Source: Reticulitermes lucifugus
Lineage: Eukaryota > Arthropoda > Insecta > Blattodea > Rhinotermitidae
Reading direction: 5' to 3'
NCBI GenBank assembly: GCA_026260175.1
Contig: JAKCWW010001073.1
Span: forward strand, 17,866-81,865
Length of the DNA stretch: 64,000 bases
The position numbers and the translations under genes were made by a program. Below the pieces are notes generated by a model that was not told where the DNA came from, did no database searches, and saw only the letters and a program-made list of their open reading frames with translations. Every line of letters starts with the position of its first letter. The first letter of the stretch is position 1. Below, piece after piece: positions 35,749-47,862 of this stretch.

Positions 35749-35867
35749 CTGGAAGAAAGAAATGTCAACCTGTTAAAATTACCTAAATCTCAAATTTAGA
35801 CAGTCCTAAAAAAAAAAGGGGGGGAGGAAAAAAATACTCAAACAGAGTAAACAGATAATGTATAGTC

Positions 35868-36115
35868 TGGGATAGCTCAGTCAATATACTGACAAGGTTG
35901 CAGGTTGGAAAATAAAGGCACCACGATACTGGAGTTCCATTTCTGTCACAAACAGTATCCATACTGGCTCTGCAGCCTACCTAGCCTCTTATCAAGTGAG
36001 TACCAGGGGATCTCCACACAGTAGTCAGGACTTGACGCTTACCATTCACCTCCACCTAATGCCATGGTTAAGAATACATGAAGCTATATACGTCCATTCC
36101 CCCTTACATTTTCAT
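35868..36115 (+). mobile_element. tRNA-derived SINE, family B, copy 5
   Basis: The head GGGATAGCTCAGTCAATATA is a clear A-box region; the B box is decayed. Body CCATACTGGCTCTGCAGCC, CCTAGCCTCTTATCAAG and TCCACCTAATGCCATGG. Confidence 0.7.
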
Positions 36116-36429
36116 GACATGTTGCTTCATTATGCAGAGAGAAAAGCTTAACTGTTACCATAGCAGTTAATTGAAAATACAAATCTATTCTTACAAAGAT
36201 AATCACACTCAGCAAAGCCTGAAGTGAATTTTCCTTGCGCTGCATTAAATATTCTCAAACTCAAAAATTGTTCTAATGAAAATATAAAATTAATCTTAAT
36301 CTCGTATAATAAGCCAGTCTCATGAAAATAAGTTTATTATGATTTGAAGTTTATACAAAGCAGGGGTTTTGCTGGCATAAAATGTAAAGGACTATTTTAT
36401 TATGTAACAAATACATTAAAGACATATGG

Positions 36430-36665
36430 GACAGTGAAGGTGAATCTCCAGTCTCTGCCAACTGTTGGCATGAGATGGAGGTTAGTACTCAGTTTCATGT
36501 CAATGCTGCTTTAATCCCAGGTAACAGCTCCCAATACCAACTGAAACACCAGCTGGCTGGACCCCAGAACTGTTCCAAACATTGTGGAGGAGAAAAAAAT
36601 CTCTTGCCCCAATTCCTTAGTCATCCAGTCTCTAGCTTATTAACTGAACCAACTAAAAGCCATAA
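36430..36665 (-). mobile_element. tRNA-derived SINE, family B, copy 6 (degraded)
   Basis: Reverse-complement body motifs GAGATGGAGGTTAGTACTC, CCAGCTGGCTGGACCCCAGA and GGAGAAAAAAATCTCTTGCC. Head weak (CTAGCTTATTAACTGAACC). Confidence 0.58.
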
Positions 36666-38144
36666 AAAAGCCATAAAAAGTGTATAAAAACTGACAATGC
36701 CTTGCAGTCTTGGTACATAAAAGACATGGCAGTTAAAATGTTAAATGGGACCCTATTTGTCTCAGTCTGTCACAAAGACAAGTGAGAGTGTAATGTGGTG
36801 CCCAGTGTGACAGCTTTAAAACCGAAATAAAATGGGTTTGGTGGGGTGTCATACTCGTATATCAATATAAATTTATTCACAGACTCGTATAATGTCACAA
36901 CATCCAATGAAACCATTTAGAATCAATGAAAATTTTGTCACCAACAAGTAGAAAGGTCATTTCTTACAGTACATGCTGCCTGTATGACATTTATTGTCAC
37001 CATTCTTGTCTCGCTGACATATCAACATGATTACTTTAACAATATTTTATTCAGCATTTTGTAACCTACAGTGACACTATTTAATCCCAACAGTTTTTAA
37101 ATATAAAATCAAAATAAGACAGAATGAGTGAGACCAGTGATACAGGAAAGGAGGAATACACATTTAGAAAATGAAACTGGAGCACGTATTACTAAGTGAG
37201 CCATTCAGTTGCAGATTATGGTCTTCTTGGATATGACAACATGCACCTTGGTAGATAGGTAAAGGGGTGTCCATTATCCAAGTCTCTGATATACGTCCAC
37301 CTGCATATATGGGGCCAAACTTTTAGGAACAATACATAAAAATTCCCTGCACTTCCAGGGATCAAATCTGTGGACCACTAATTTTTTAACATACAATGGT
37401 TTAAATCCACTTGACCGCATATATGGCGCCAAATTATTGAACACTATATGCAAACATTTTGTACTTCTGAGGATCACATCCCAGAGCACAAATTTTCCAA
37501 CACAAAACAGTTTTAATTTTGCATCCATCCATCATTTTCGCCCATTCTCATGCTCATGGTACAAGCTCTTGCACAGCCAATAAGATGCAACTCCAAAGGT
37601 GCAAATAACCATTATAACATCTGTTTTTGTCGTTGTTGTTGTCGTCATCATTGTTGCAGTTACATAATGGCAAACACTCTGGATAAAATAAATAAATAAA
37701 TAAATACCCCACTATTTGGGAAGTTAATTAATTGTGTTCTTTGTGCTTGTCTATAATAGATCATTATTTATGTTGGTTACTTATAAGCTTCCACTCCCCT
37801 GACAAGCCTGTAATTGCAGATAAATTCACAAAAATTGTTGAAGCATCACCTGAAAAAAGTAAAATTTTAATGAATAATCCATTCTTTACAATTTCTAAAT
37901 TAACAATTTACTGTATTCAATGTTTATATTGTAATCATACATATCAATAAAGTAACAAAAATATTAACTTAATAATAATCCCCCTCCCCATATTAAAACA
38001 ACAGGTTCTAAATATGCACATTTAACTGACATTACCTGTAAAAAGTATTGTACACACTAACCCGTGCCCACTAACCCACATTTACCTTACTCCCCGTGGG
38101 CCGAAATGCCTGCTTGAAGCGGATTCACTTTAAGTTGCATTTTA

Positions 38145-38350
38145 TGGCCACAATTAACCACAAATGACATGGACCTCATGTACCTATGTTTTGGAACAAT
38201 CTGCTGCCCCCATCTTCTCCCCTGTCTCATTCTTCCACCCTGAACAAGCAGGCAGTAGGTTCCTCCAATACATCAGTATTTAACTACTGGACCACATGGC
38301 ATCAGATTCCAGAAGATCATAATCTACCAATTCAATGCTGTGAGAACCCC
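38145..38350. repeat. Foldback family F1 copy
   Basis: CATGTACCTATGTTTTGGAA and CTGCTGCCCCCATCTTC on the left; GTTCCTCCAATACATCAG, ACCACATGGCATCAGATTCC and AGAAGATCATAATC on the right. Confidence 0.66.
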
Positions 38351-38525
38351 ATATCTCACATATAAATCTCAAGTCTCAAAAGACAGATAAGCAAATAGGT
38401 TTAATCACTAAAGCAGTAATTCCCCATCCCCCTCTCCCGAAAAAGAACGCATATTTTTTTGCCTGTGTATTCCCTGGGTGTATTCCCCAGTAAATGTCCA
38501 CTTCGTCTGTCTTACCTTGATCTTT

Positions 38526-38863
38526 TCATCTTACAATCTGTGTTGCGGTCATTGGGTGTTTAATCTGAATATGCTTCTTCAAATTGCCCTTTATCTTGGT
38601 GCGGTATGGACAAAATGGACACAGAATCCGTGGCTCCTTCCCACACTCTTGACGGATATGACTCTGAAGGTTCCTGTAGTAGCGGTATACTTTTCCACAA
38701 GCATCACACACAAACATCGTAGGGTTGTGAGTTACGATCAAACCTGCTGGTAAGCCCAGTGTTTCAGCTACACCAATTTGTAATGTGGCATTAGAAGCAA
38801 TAAACTGCATGTGTGCCTCTGAAGTCTGTTGTGTGTTGTCTGCAGGATAGTTATAGTTCAGGC
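38526..38863 (-). CDS. lola: lola alternative terminal exon Z8 (zinc-finger pair)
   Basis: The acceptor ends TCTTTTTTCCAG; two bases (GC) plus 111 residues. The long linker (residues 1-51) is hydrophobic in part (ETLGLPAGLIV). Finger 1 is C52, C55, H68, C73 with the core YRYYRNLQSH; finger 2 is C81, C84, H97, H102. It pairs with the next exon, Z9, which shares VYRYYRNL. The nine-residue tail (from PMTA) follows the last His. The frame that continues upstream of the acceptor is intron read-through. Confidence 0.89.
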
Positions 38864-39274
38864 CTGGAAAAAAGAGAACAAAATTAGTTAAAGTGACCAA
38901 TAAGTGCTTGGTAAAGGAACATATCTTAAGGAAATAATCCCCCAACAGGGACTAGAAATTCATTAAGTTATCCCCGCAGCTCCTCCATTCCACCCAACAG
39001 GCAAATATTTGAAATCACATTTCCTGAAGTCACCTTGTCATACCCATATGTTGGTGTTAACTAAACTGTTCACTATGAATACCATACTGCAAAAGCTATC
39101 TACAAACTATAATAATTACAAAAACTAATGTCATGTCACATCACAAAGTTTCAGCCATGAGAGTTCAAAAGAAGAAAAAAAAGTCACATATGAAGTTTTC
39201 AATTTCTAATGTTCAACACAGTGGAAGTTAAGTTTGAAGTATACAAACAGTGAGTACTAGGTGAGGGATGACAA

Positions 39275-39500
39275 AATTTTGGTAACCTGTGTTATGACAA
39301 CATGTAGATCTGTAGACGGTAACCAATGTTTCACAGAAAACTGCTACCTCCATCTTCAGCATAGCCCAACACTTCAACTACCCTGAAGATAAAGGTAGCA
39401 GGATCCTCCAAGACATTTGTAACTATTTACCAATTGACACAGCGTCACATGCTAGAAGACTTGGACCTTCATCAACACTGTTGGAAGAACATCACATCTA
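39275..39500. repeat. Foldback family F1 copy
   Basis: ATGTAGATCTGTAGACGGTA with ACCTCCATCTTCAG on the left; TTTGTAACTATTTACCAATTG and GCGTCACATGCTAGAAGACT on the right. Confidence 0.67.
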
Positions 39501-40779
39501 GCATCAACAGTGATTATTTTCCCATGCAGGTGTATGTGACTGGTCTCTACAATGCAGACTGAGTGCTTACTGTGAGGTAGGACCTAAATTTTTAAATACA
39601 TGTACTTGTCACTTGAAATCTGCACTTCAAAAGGTTAAATAAATTTTACTTTATGTTTTCATAACTCATGTTGAGATTTGATTAGAATGACACATTTAAA
39701 GTTCAGAGGGGTGCAAGCTTTAAGATAAGATGATAAAGATGCATTGCTTTACAGACTTACTCCTATTCCAAGGTAGGGAATCTTACTGAATACTTGACAA
39801 AAAATTCTCCCCAAAAAGTTCATAAATATTATCACAAAAGTTTAGCATTACATCTCTGCCTCTGAAAGCATGCAGTACAGAAAAACTTACATTTTTTTAT
39901 GTCGGTATATTGAAGTCATTAATACTTACCACAGTAATATCCATTGAGACAGGGAGAGAAAACTGGGGATATCTGTCCAAATTAATGGCTTTCTTCACTC
40001 AACTCTGAGCAGAATTCATAAACCATCATTCTGGTACTAACCAATTACCTTTATATATTTCTTCTCTTTTAATTTTAAATTACTCAACAAAAACTTATTC
40101 AACAGAATATGGTTAACATTTTAGTTAAATTTGCACACACCAACACACAGAGCATGCCACTAATCGTACTAAGCTGTTCATCAAAAATCCTGAATGCCTT
40201 GTGGTTCCTTTAATAGCGCCCATTCCATATCCATGACATCCATCTGTTTTCAAGGTTAATAATATGAGGAGGTTTACCGCCCATGTCTCCCTTACTGCAC
40301 ATTGCAAACACTACAGACAGGAATAGTACTGCCTTTATCTTCATTATAAGTTCTGACAGTTCACTGTAACAACACTGGATACTTCATCCAGTGTCACACT
40401 AACATGCAATCATAAATGAAATGTCACTTCAGGAGGGGGGGGGACATAAGTACTTGCATATTCAATTACTGCATCTATGAATTAGTTTTAAATTTTATTT
40501 GGTTATAAATTCACAAACAAAAGGCTTTAATAAGCAATAGATATTAAAAATATTCTTGCCAGTGACATAATGAATTTCAGGGTTCCAAATGGTGCACTTC
40601 TGTAAGTTGTAATACAAATTGTATCATGTGTACAAATCTACATAACATTCCACCAAACAAATGTAATGCTTATCATCAGTTATCATCATCAAACCAAACT
40701 ATTCCATACTGCCACTATGCAGCCATGAAAACAACCAATACACAGTGAGATTTATGGGTGCTTGTGGTGGTGCTGCTGA

Positions 40780-40925
40780 AAAATCAAAGTCTTCTTGGAT
40801 GTTACACCATGTTGACTACTTAATAGTTACTGAAGTTATTGAGGCACTACACTCCTCTGAACCATCAGCAACTGTTTACCATACCAGTCAACATAGCGTA
40901 ACATCCCAAAGGACTCCATCAACAG
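40780..40925. repeat. Foldback family F1 copy
   Basis: GTCTTCTTGGATGTTACACC on the left is mirrored by AGCGTAACATCCCAAAGGACT on the right. Confidence 0.7.
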
Positions 40926-42471
40926 ATACATAATCAATATTTTACACTGTCTGACATAAGGACTTCTCTTATGACATGTTGAGAACACTTATGACAACAG
41001 TAACTTCATAATTCACAAATTATAATCATAATCATTCAATGCATCAAAGAGTAATGACATAAAAAAACAACTACAATAAAGTAACACTGTCAAAACTGCC
41101 ATACGGTATTACAATTTGGCTACAAGGCTTGCATGGATACAGTCATACAGAATTTAATATCATTTGATCTGAGTCAGTGTGTTGTTGGCTTGAATGAGAC
41201 TAGATACTCTTGTTAATTAGTCATGATATAGAAAACTGCAATTACAGCATCGCAACGCAGGGCAAAATCACCCTAAGTATCTGTAAATCTGTCCCAAAAT
41301 CAAGTCTGGGGGCTAATATTATTGCCCTTATTATTATTTCAAACTACACTTAATTCTCATCTGTTTATGAAAATATTAATGGAAAAATCTGCAAACTTGA
41401 AATATCAAATGAATACATAAAAGAATGAATGAATAAATAAATAAATAAATAAATAAATACTGGAGGTATAAATCAGTTCCTTACTGTTTTATAATTAGAC
41501 TGATGTTTCAAAAAGGGCTTTATGAGGAACTGGGATTACATGAGTGTTTTATTTGCAAGGAAGTTCTTAACCCTTTCCATGCTCCACACAAGAAATATCA
41601 CTGTAAAGATTTATTTTGTGCTTGAAAAGTTTAGTGAAAGAAGCACGTCCTACCATTTTTCTGTATTGTAGTTACATATTCATGGTTTCTCAGCAACATA
41701 ATATTTACATTACCAAGATAATATACTCGTAAAACCATAAGGTTCTTTAAAATGACAACAGCATGGGAAGTGGTTACAGTCATTATCACAACATATGTCC
41801 TGCAACTCCCAGTGTTATCAACATTGCTTTTCAAATATACAACATTACACACAGTCTGTTCATCATAATACTGTATTAGATAAACATTATGGACGGTTTT
41901 CATTTAATACTGAAGACAAATATCATTCATTCAATTGTCATAAAAAGGGAACTATGACTCTTCAAAGTAGTCAACAATATAAATTTTCTAGCAATGTTGT
42001 TGAAAACTTGCTTCAGCATTACTTTGAACATTATAAATTTAAAATCACAACACTGTGTCATTTTAATAAGTGAGCATGAATAACACTGTCTCTTAGCTCA
42101 TCTCACACCGAAAATAACTGAGACCAATACTTCTTAATGTACCACAGACATGCAAAAATTGTACTTATGACACAAGAACAAACAACATGCATAAATCAAG
42201 GATTCAGAATGTTCCAGAATGTATGAAAAGAATATACAGGACATTATCACATGGAATACCAAAAACTATTATTTGACTATCTGTAAGCAAAACCAAAAAA
42301 AGAAGCAAAAATCTGTTCTGAGTTTCTTCATACCTGTAGCTTCATTCTTCACTTCCTGAGTTAAAAAAAATTACAATCATTCATTACAAGTATTTGCATA
42401 TTGTTTTTCCCCAATCCTTCCAGACATAGGATATAAAATTAGGCCAAAACTCATCCCTCCTCATCTCTATT

Positions 42472-42735
42472 AATTTTTTTTTTCCTGTGGCACAACAGCC
42501 AAAACTGGGCCTAAGCTGCCTCTTTTTCGGGGTTTCTAGATCACATAAAATTAGACATACACACTCAGTAGCACTCCTCTAACTGAGTGACCAGCTTGTT
42601 GCAGAGGCTGCTACCTACACAACACACAATAAACACAACAGACGAACATCCATGCCCTCAGCAGGATTCAAACCTGCAATCCCAGCAATGAAGCGGCTTC
42701 AGACCTAAGCCTTAGACTGCACACCCTACCAATTC
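42472..42735 (-). mobile_element. tRNA-derived SINE, family A, second copy
   Basis: Reverse-complement of the element at 2486-2747: starts with a T run (the A tail), then GCATGGATGTTCGTCTG-type body, ACTGCACACCCTACCAATT at the head. The B box has drifted (GGTTTGAATCCTG on the minus strand). It is more diverged than the other copy. Confidence 0.8.
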
Positions 42736-42848
42736 ACTATTCATTAATTATCTCATAATTTGGTGCTATGTAATATGAGATCTGAGGTATTGAAAGCAAA
42801 GTAACATTAATTATAAATAAACACAAATTACAAGAAAAAATTTGTCTT

Positions 42849-43177
42849 TCAGAAACTGTGTGTATACTGTCGATGTAATTTTTTTATATGTGTATTACAA
42901 TTACTCTTCTGTGTAAATCGGTGAGAGCAATACGGACACTGAAACTGGGGTTCCTTCCCACATTCCAAGCGTCTGTGACTCATCATATTTTTTCTCCAGC
43001 GATACACTCTCCCACAATCTGGGCATTGGTAACGTCCTGGAACGCTTACATAATGTTGATCTGACAGTCTATGTGATGATGTAGATTGCTGACAACTATT
43101 TAGCAGTTGCTGCAGATAGGCAGTGCCATCTGATGATCCTACATTCATACTAGATGTAGGATGACAGAAGTTCAAAT
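42849..43177 (-). CDS. lola: lola alternative terminal exon Z7 (zinc-finger pair)
   Basis: The acceptor ends TTACCTTTACAG; two bases (AT) plus 108 residues. The linker of about 50 residues is Ser/Gln-rich (it includes LQQLLNSCQQS). Finger 1 is C51, C54, H67, C72 with the core YRWRKNMMSH; finger 2 is C80, C83, H96, H101. It is closest to Z3. A SINE in the same orientation as the gene ends about 115 bp below the stop, inside the probable 3' UTR region, so the natural poly(A) site may be close or may have been affected by that insertion. Confidence 0.88.
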
Positions 43178-43385
43178 CTGTAAAGGTAATATTTCTGTTA
43201 TCTTAACATATATATATGTGTCTGACTTCTGGATATAACATGGTTATTAAATCTACTAAAGGAAATTAAATTTCAGATTAAAATCAAGAGATTAATCACA
43301 TTCATAAAACTGGTACAAAATTAAAACAGATGTTGAGAGGCAATGGAAAACTACTATATTATAAGTGTCTAAAACTAGCTAACTT

Positions 43386-43740
43386 TTGCAGGACAAAAGA
43401 TATAGGTACAGGGTTTTGGTGAAGCAACCTAAAAAAAAAAGAAAAGAGAGAGACCACTTAGAAGACAAAAGTGTAGAAGGGAGGATAATATTACAATTGA
43501 TCTTAAAGAAACAGAATGGGAGGGTATGGACTGGATTAATTTGGCCCAGGATAGGGAGAAGTGGCAGGCTGTTGTGAACATGGTAATGAAACTTCAGGTC
43601 CATAATATGTTGGGAATTTCTTGACTAGCTAAGAAACTATTAGCTTCCCAAGAAGGACTATGTTCCATTTTGTCAGTCAGGCAGTTAGTTATATAGTCAG
43701 TCATTCCATCAGTCAGTCAGTCAGTCAGTTAGTTAGCTAA
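43386..43740 (+). mobile_element. Non-LTR retrotransposon 3' end, copy 2
   Basis: The translation (with frame breaks) reads RYRVLVKQPKKKR, then a GRVWTGLIW..IGRSGRLL string; these align with the Gly/Arg/Lys-rich end and the Trp-containing tail of non-LTR retrotransposon ORFs. It is followed by GTCA/GTTA tetranucleotide repeats (43670-43738), as in copy 1. Confidence 0.65.
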
Positions 43741-43939
43741 AAAACTGAAAATTAATTAATAATATCATAAGAGTTGCTGATTTTTACAGTAGTTCTGCTA
43801 TATTCTGTAAAACACAGGAAAATGCTGTCACATTACTTGAAAATGTACATTATAAAACAACACAATCATGTATGTGTACACATATAAAACTGGGAACTTG
43901 GCCCTCCAAAGTGGTGTAATAAATTAACAAATTCAATAT

Positions 43940-44060
43940 AGTCTTCTCGGGCGCACAGCCGCGTCAACTCGTTTGAATACAACGTTTCGNNNNNNNNNNN
44001 NNNNNNNNNNNNNNNNNNNNNNNNNNNNNNNNNNNNNNNGGCTGTGCGCCCGAGAAGACT
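43940..44060. mobile_element. Foldback element F2 copy with internal assembly gap
   Basis: AGTCTTCTCGGGCGCACAGCC at the left is exactly mirrored by GGCTGTGCGCCCGAGAAGACT at the right. The middle is replaced by 50 N (43990-44039), so the true length is unknown. Confidence 0.88.
43990..44039. other. Assembly gap (50 N)
   Basis: A run of exactly 50 N inside a foldback element; round size suggests a placeholder gap. Confidence 0.98.
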
Positions 44061-44796
44061 ATATTGAATCATGTCGCCGCAAAAGTTTTAAAACTTATAA
44101 TTAACAAATTCACATTTTTTCTTTGAAGGTGGTGGTGGTGGTGGTGGTGATACGATGATGGCAATGATGGTGGTGGAGGTGGTGATGCTTGTCTGGTGCT
44201 TCCAGACATGGTCTGTGTTGACATCTTTGACCTCTGTCCACCTAGGTAATAGTGTGAATACCATTTCTGAGCTTCCAGACATGAGACACAGTTATGCCCA
44301 ATGATATGGCTATGACAAATGTTCTTTCTTGGTTTTCAAGGTTCGTGGTGCATTGGCAAACAGTGTCAACATTGACCAGAGTGTTCATGAGAGATGTTAA
44401 TTGCATATCCACCATGGTGGTTGCCAGTTTGAGCAATTTTTATAACAATAGCATTCCTTTTACTATTTTATCTTATGCATATCATTTGTTACTTCCCACT
44501 GCTATCACGCCACACATGCAGACGGTCGGCTGCGTGGGCTCTGTAAAACCAATAAGCATCCCAACAGGAAGTGACAAATGATATTGCTCAGATATAATAC
44601 TGTCCCTGTATAATACAGAGGAAGACCTAAATTGTACTGCTATGTTTATCACTCTGTGTAAATGTTAAAATCCCAGCATAAAGAGACAGACTGTAAGAAA
44701 TGTTGTAATGAACACAGAAGGAATGTGTCTGATAACACATAACCAGGCTGCACCTAGCCCCTAATTCATAAATGTAGGAAATGGAAACATTAATGA

Positions 44797-44844
44797 GTAC
44801 AATGCAGATGCCAGGAGTTAGTACAATGCAGATGCCAGGAGTTA
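44797..44844. repeat. 24-bp perfect tandem duplication
   Basis: The unit beginning GTACAATGCAGATGCCAGGA is present twice, head to tail, with no mismatch. Confidence 0.9.
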
Positions 44845-46189
44845 CCACCACATTCTGGATTAAAAACAACATAACTTGTGCATCACATCCTGCATGTATG
44901 CATGGCATACATCTTAATACTTGTTGTACAGAGACTAATTGTGATAAAATAAAATTTGACTATGGTCTGCTAATTTGTGACAATTACAAATTGAGGACCA
45001 TCCTGCCTTCAACTTCAGATTTAATGTTCCTTGGGTACAAATCCTATCAGGTCACACTGGAACCCACCACTTATTTTTCCTTAATTTACGGTTAAACCTC
45101 ACGTCACATTCAATTTCCACGACCCCAAGTCGTTACCTTCAATAATTTTCTCAATTCAGTGTTCAAATACACTTATTCCGAAAGAAAACTTAAGTGGAGA
45201 TTTCAACGTGTTACAAACACCATGCAAAAAAAAAAAAAAGCTAAGCAAGGAACACAGGGGGCGATGAGGATCTACAGCATTATTGGGCAAACTGGAACAG
45301 CGTACAAGGAATTGTGACCATTACAAGTGCAGAATTATGTGCCTCATAAATACTTTAATAATAGGCTGGAGCGCTCCATACAATTTATACACAGGGTCAT
45401 TATTATATTTGATAAATAATGTTTATCAGTTCCTACCATTATTCTGCCATGCACGTGGGTGACAGTTTGAGTTTTATGACAATATGATAAGTGAGCCAAC
45501 AGGAAGCGACAAATGATATCTGTCATATAAAATGACACTGTATGATAACTATGAGGTACAATAACCTGTCAGTAAAGTACCGGGCTATTAGATGGATAGC
45601 TGGGGGTTTCATTCCTGTCAGGGGGAGGCAGCATTTTAAAATTTTCACAATATTCAGGTCAGCTCTGGGTTATACACAGTTTCCCTGTCATGTCACTAGG
45701 TCAAGAATACATACAAATAAACCAATTACTCATTACGATATGTACAAAATAAGTATCCTGTGCACATACATTCAAAGGTGCTGTAATCTTTTGCACTCTT
45801 TTAACAAGGCCATGCCATAAAATAATTTCTAACAGTGGTTCCACAACTGCGCTGGGCATGGGGCTACCAGCAGATCTACAGAAATCTTCTCTAATAAAGA
45901 ATTCTCATTTTACACAACCCTTGAATGCGTAATATCACTAAGAGAAATAACAATTGGCTTTAATTGAGCAACACACTGAATTGGAGAAACTGTATGTAAA
46001 CTGTGTTTATGAAACTCCCTGGAGAGTAACAGTTCAAAATAGAACCCTAAGAAGTCATTGAAATGCAGTTTATAAACTAAAGAAATTGCAATAAACTTCA
46101 CTCAAAACCACTTAATTCGGTTCACTTATGCCATGGCTCAATGCTTTTGCTCTGATTTAAGATTAATATAACATGTTACAACACACTTT

Positions 46190-46740
46190 AATTTTTAATG
46201 TACCAACTGACTCCAAGCAGCAGAGTCGATCTTGAGAAAATAATAGGTCCTCAAGAAATGTCATGCATTGTCTGGAAATCATAGGTTCACTAAACAACAG
46301 GCCACCACTTGTCCCTACTTGTGACAGATGAATCTAGTCCACACCATCCCAAACAACTTCTTTAAGATGCTTCAACACTATCCTCCCAGTGAAGCTTAGG
46401 TTTTACAAGTACTCATTTTCCTTCAGATTTTCCAACCAAAACCCTGCAATCATTTCTCTTCTCAGTCATGTATGTGACTTGTCCCACCAATCCCAACCTC
46501 CTTGATTTGATTACCCAAATGAAATTTGCTGACAAATGCAAATCATGAAGCTCCTATGCAGTTTTCTGCAGTCTCCTGTTACTTCCTCCCTCTTAGGTCC
46601 AAATACCCATCTTCCTTAGCACACCATTCATCCTGTGTTCTTTCGTCAGTGTGACGGACCATGTTTCACATCCACACAAAACAACAAGCAAAGTTATAGT
46701 TCTGTGTATCGTAAACTTTACATTTTTTATAGCAAACAGA
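46190..46740 (-). mobile_element. Non-LTR retrotransposon 3' region, copy 3
   Basis: On the minus strand, with several frame breaks and stops, the sequence reads VLCGCETWSVTL-like text followed by MNGVLRKMGIW and further down FWLENLKENEYL, then VVWDGVD; these are the end of the reverse-transcriptase thumb and the Gly/Lys-rich tail of arthropod non-LTR elements. Clearly inactive. Confidence 0.65.
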
Positions 46741-46906
46741 AAGACAAAAGATTCTGAACTGCATGGTAGCAAACATTTCCCAAATCTAATCTGCTCCTAA
46801 TTTCTTTGTGCATGCAATTCACTTAATTTTTAATACATGTGTTAGAAACCATGAAGCTTTTCATAATTAAAGGGCCTCCATAGAAATGAGTGTGGGAAAC
46901 ACTGTT

Positions 46907-47229
46907 CTAGTGTCTTGATTGTGGATGACAGTTTCTAACATGCTTCAGCAAGTTGCATTTCAGTTTTGTCTTCTTGTAACAATATGGACACTGGAAGTGT
47001 GGCTCCTTGCCACATTCCTCACGTCTATGACGGATCAATGAAGTCTTCCAAATGTATATCTTCTCACAGTCTGGGCACGGAAAGTTACCAACACGGGAAT
47101 ACGAGCCATCTTTTGAGCTATGATGAGAAGAGATGGACAGAAGCTTTAAGTTGAAATCTGCACAGTTCTTCATGTAGTCAATCCATGATGATGAGTTGAA
47201 AGATTTATCTTGTTGTAACCACTGCTTGT
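46907..47229 (-). CDS. lola: lola alternative terminal exon Z6 (zinc-finger pair)
   Basis: The acceptor ends TTTGTTTCCACAG; two bases (AC) plus 106 residues. The coding frame extends 18 residues upstream of the first methionine to the acceptor (a Trp/Gln/Ser-rich stretch), so a Met-based start would truncate it. Finger 1 is C51, C54, H67, C72 with the core YIWKTSLIRH; finger 2 is C80, C83, H96, H101 with an extra Cys just before the last His (RNCH). It is closest to Z5. Its acceptor lies about 560 bp downstream, in transcript direction, of a 72-bp palindrome. Confidence 0.88.
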
Positions 47230-47790
47230 CTGTGGAAACAAATAACCATCACAGTTATAAAAATGTCAGCACATTTTTCAAACTTATGAGCAATTTACTT
47301 TAGACACTATTCTTTTACAATGGTAAAAAATACAGTGAGCACACTGCACACAATATTCATTAAGCTTTAGTTGCGGCAAATAAATTCACTGAATCCTGGT
47401 GTTATTGGATCCCTTAGTTTCAATGCCCTACATGAAGTTATGCATAATAAAGACAAATCTATTTTTTACTATAATTTACTGCAATAGATACTGCAAAGGG
47501 TTAAACTTTATTGGTATCTGCTTAATTCACACATGGTCAAGTATTTGATAATTATTTATTATTGAAACAACAATTACAAATAACCTATATTTCATTCTCA
47601 CAATTATGGTAATTACACCATGATAACTGTATATTAACACTAATATACTTGTATATTTAATTCTAAATACAGTTCAGTTAACCGCAGAATGGAAGCGCTA
47701 TGATTATCTCCCCCTTTTGTTTATTTTTGAATGTCAGTATAGACCAAACCCTTACTTCATCATACACACCATATGAATACATATCATCTC

Positions 47791-47862
47791 ATGTTATTTA
47801 TTTCTTTAACCAACAAGTATTGCACTAGTGCAATACTTGTTGGTTATAGAAATAAATAACAT
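47791..47862. repeat. 72-bp near-perfect palindrome
   Basis: Two 36-bp arms with no spacer and one mismatch; the centre is GCACTAGTGC. It begins ATGTTATTTATTTCT and ends with its complement AGAAATAAATAACAT. Confidence 0.93.

Larger units (their letters stand above)
35749..38525. other. Intronic interval between Z8 and Z9
   Basis: Contains SINE family B copies at 35868-36115 (+) and 36430-36665 (-), an AAAT microsatellite at 37685-37707 and foldback F1 at 38145-38350. Nothing else recognised. Confidence 0.6.
38864..42848. other. Intronic interval between Z7 and Z8
   Basis: Contains foldback copies (39275-39500, 40780-40925), an AATA microsatellite (41425-41459), a poly-G run (40434-40443) and a minus-strand SINE family A copy (about 42472-42735). 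Nothing else recognised. Confidence 0.6.
43178..46906. other. Intronic interval between Z6 and Z7
   Basis: Contains two retrotransposon tails (43386-43740 +, 46190-46740 -), foldback F2 with an assembly gap (43940-44060), a GGT-rich microsatellite (44128-44185) and a duplicated 24-mer (44797-44844). Nothing else recognised. Confidence 0.6.
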
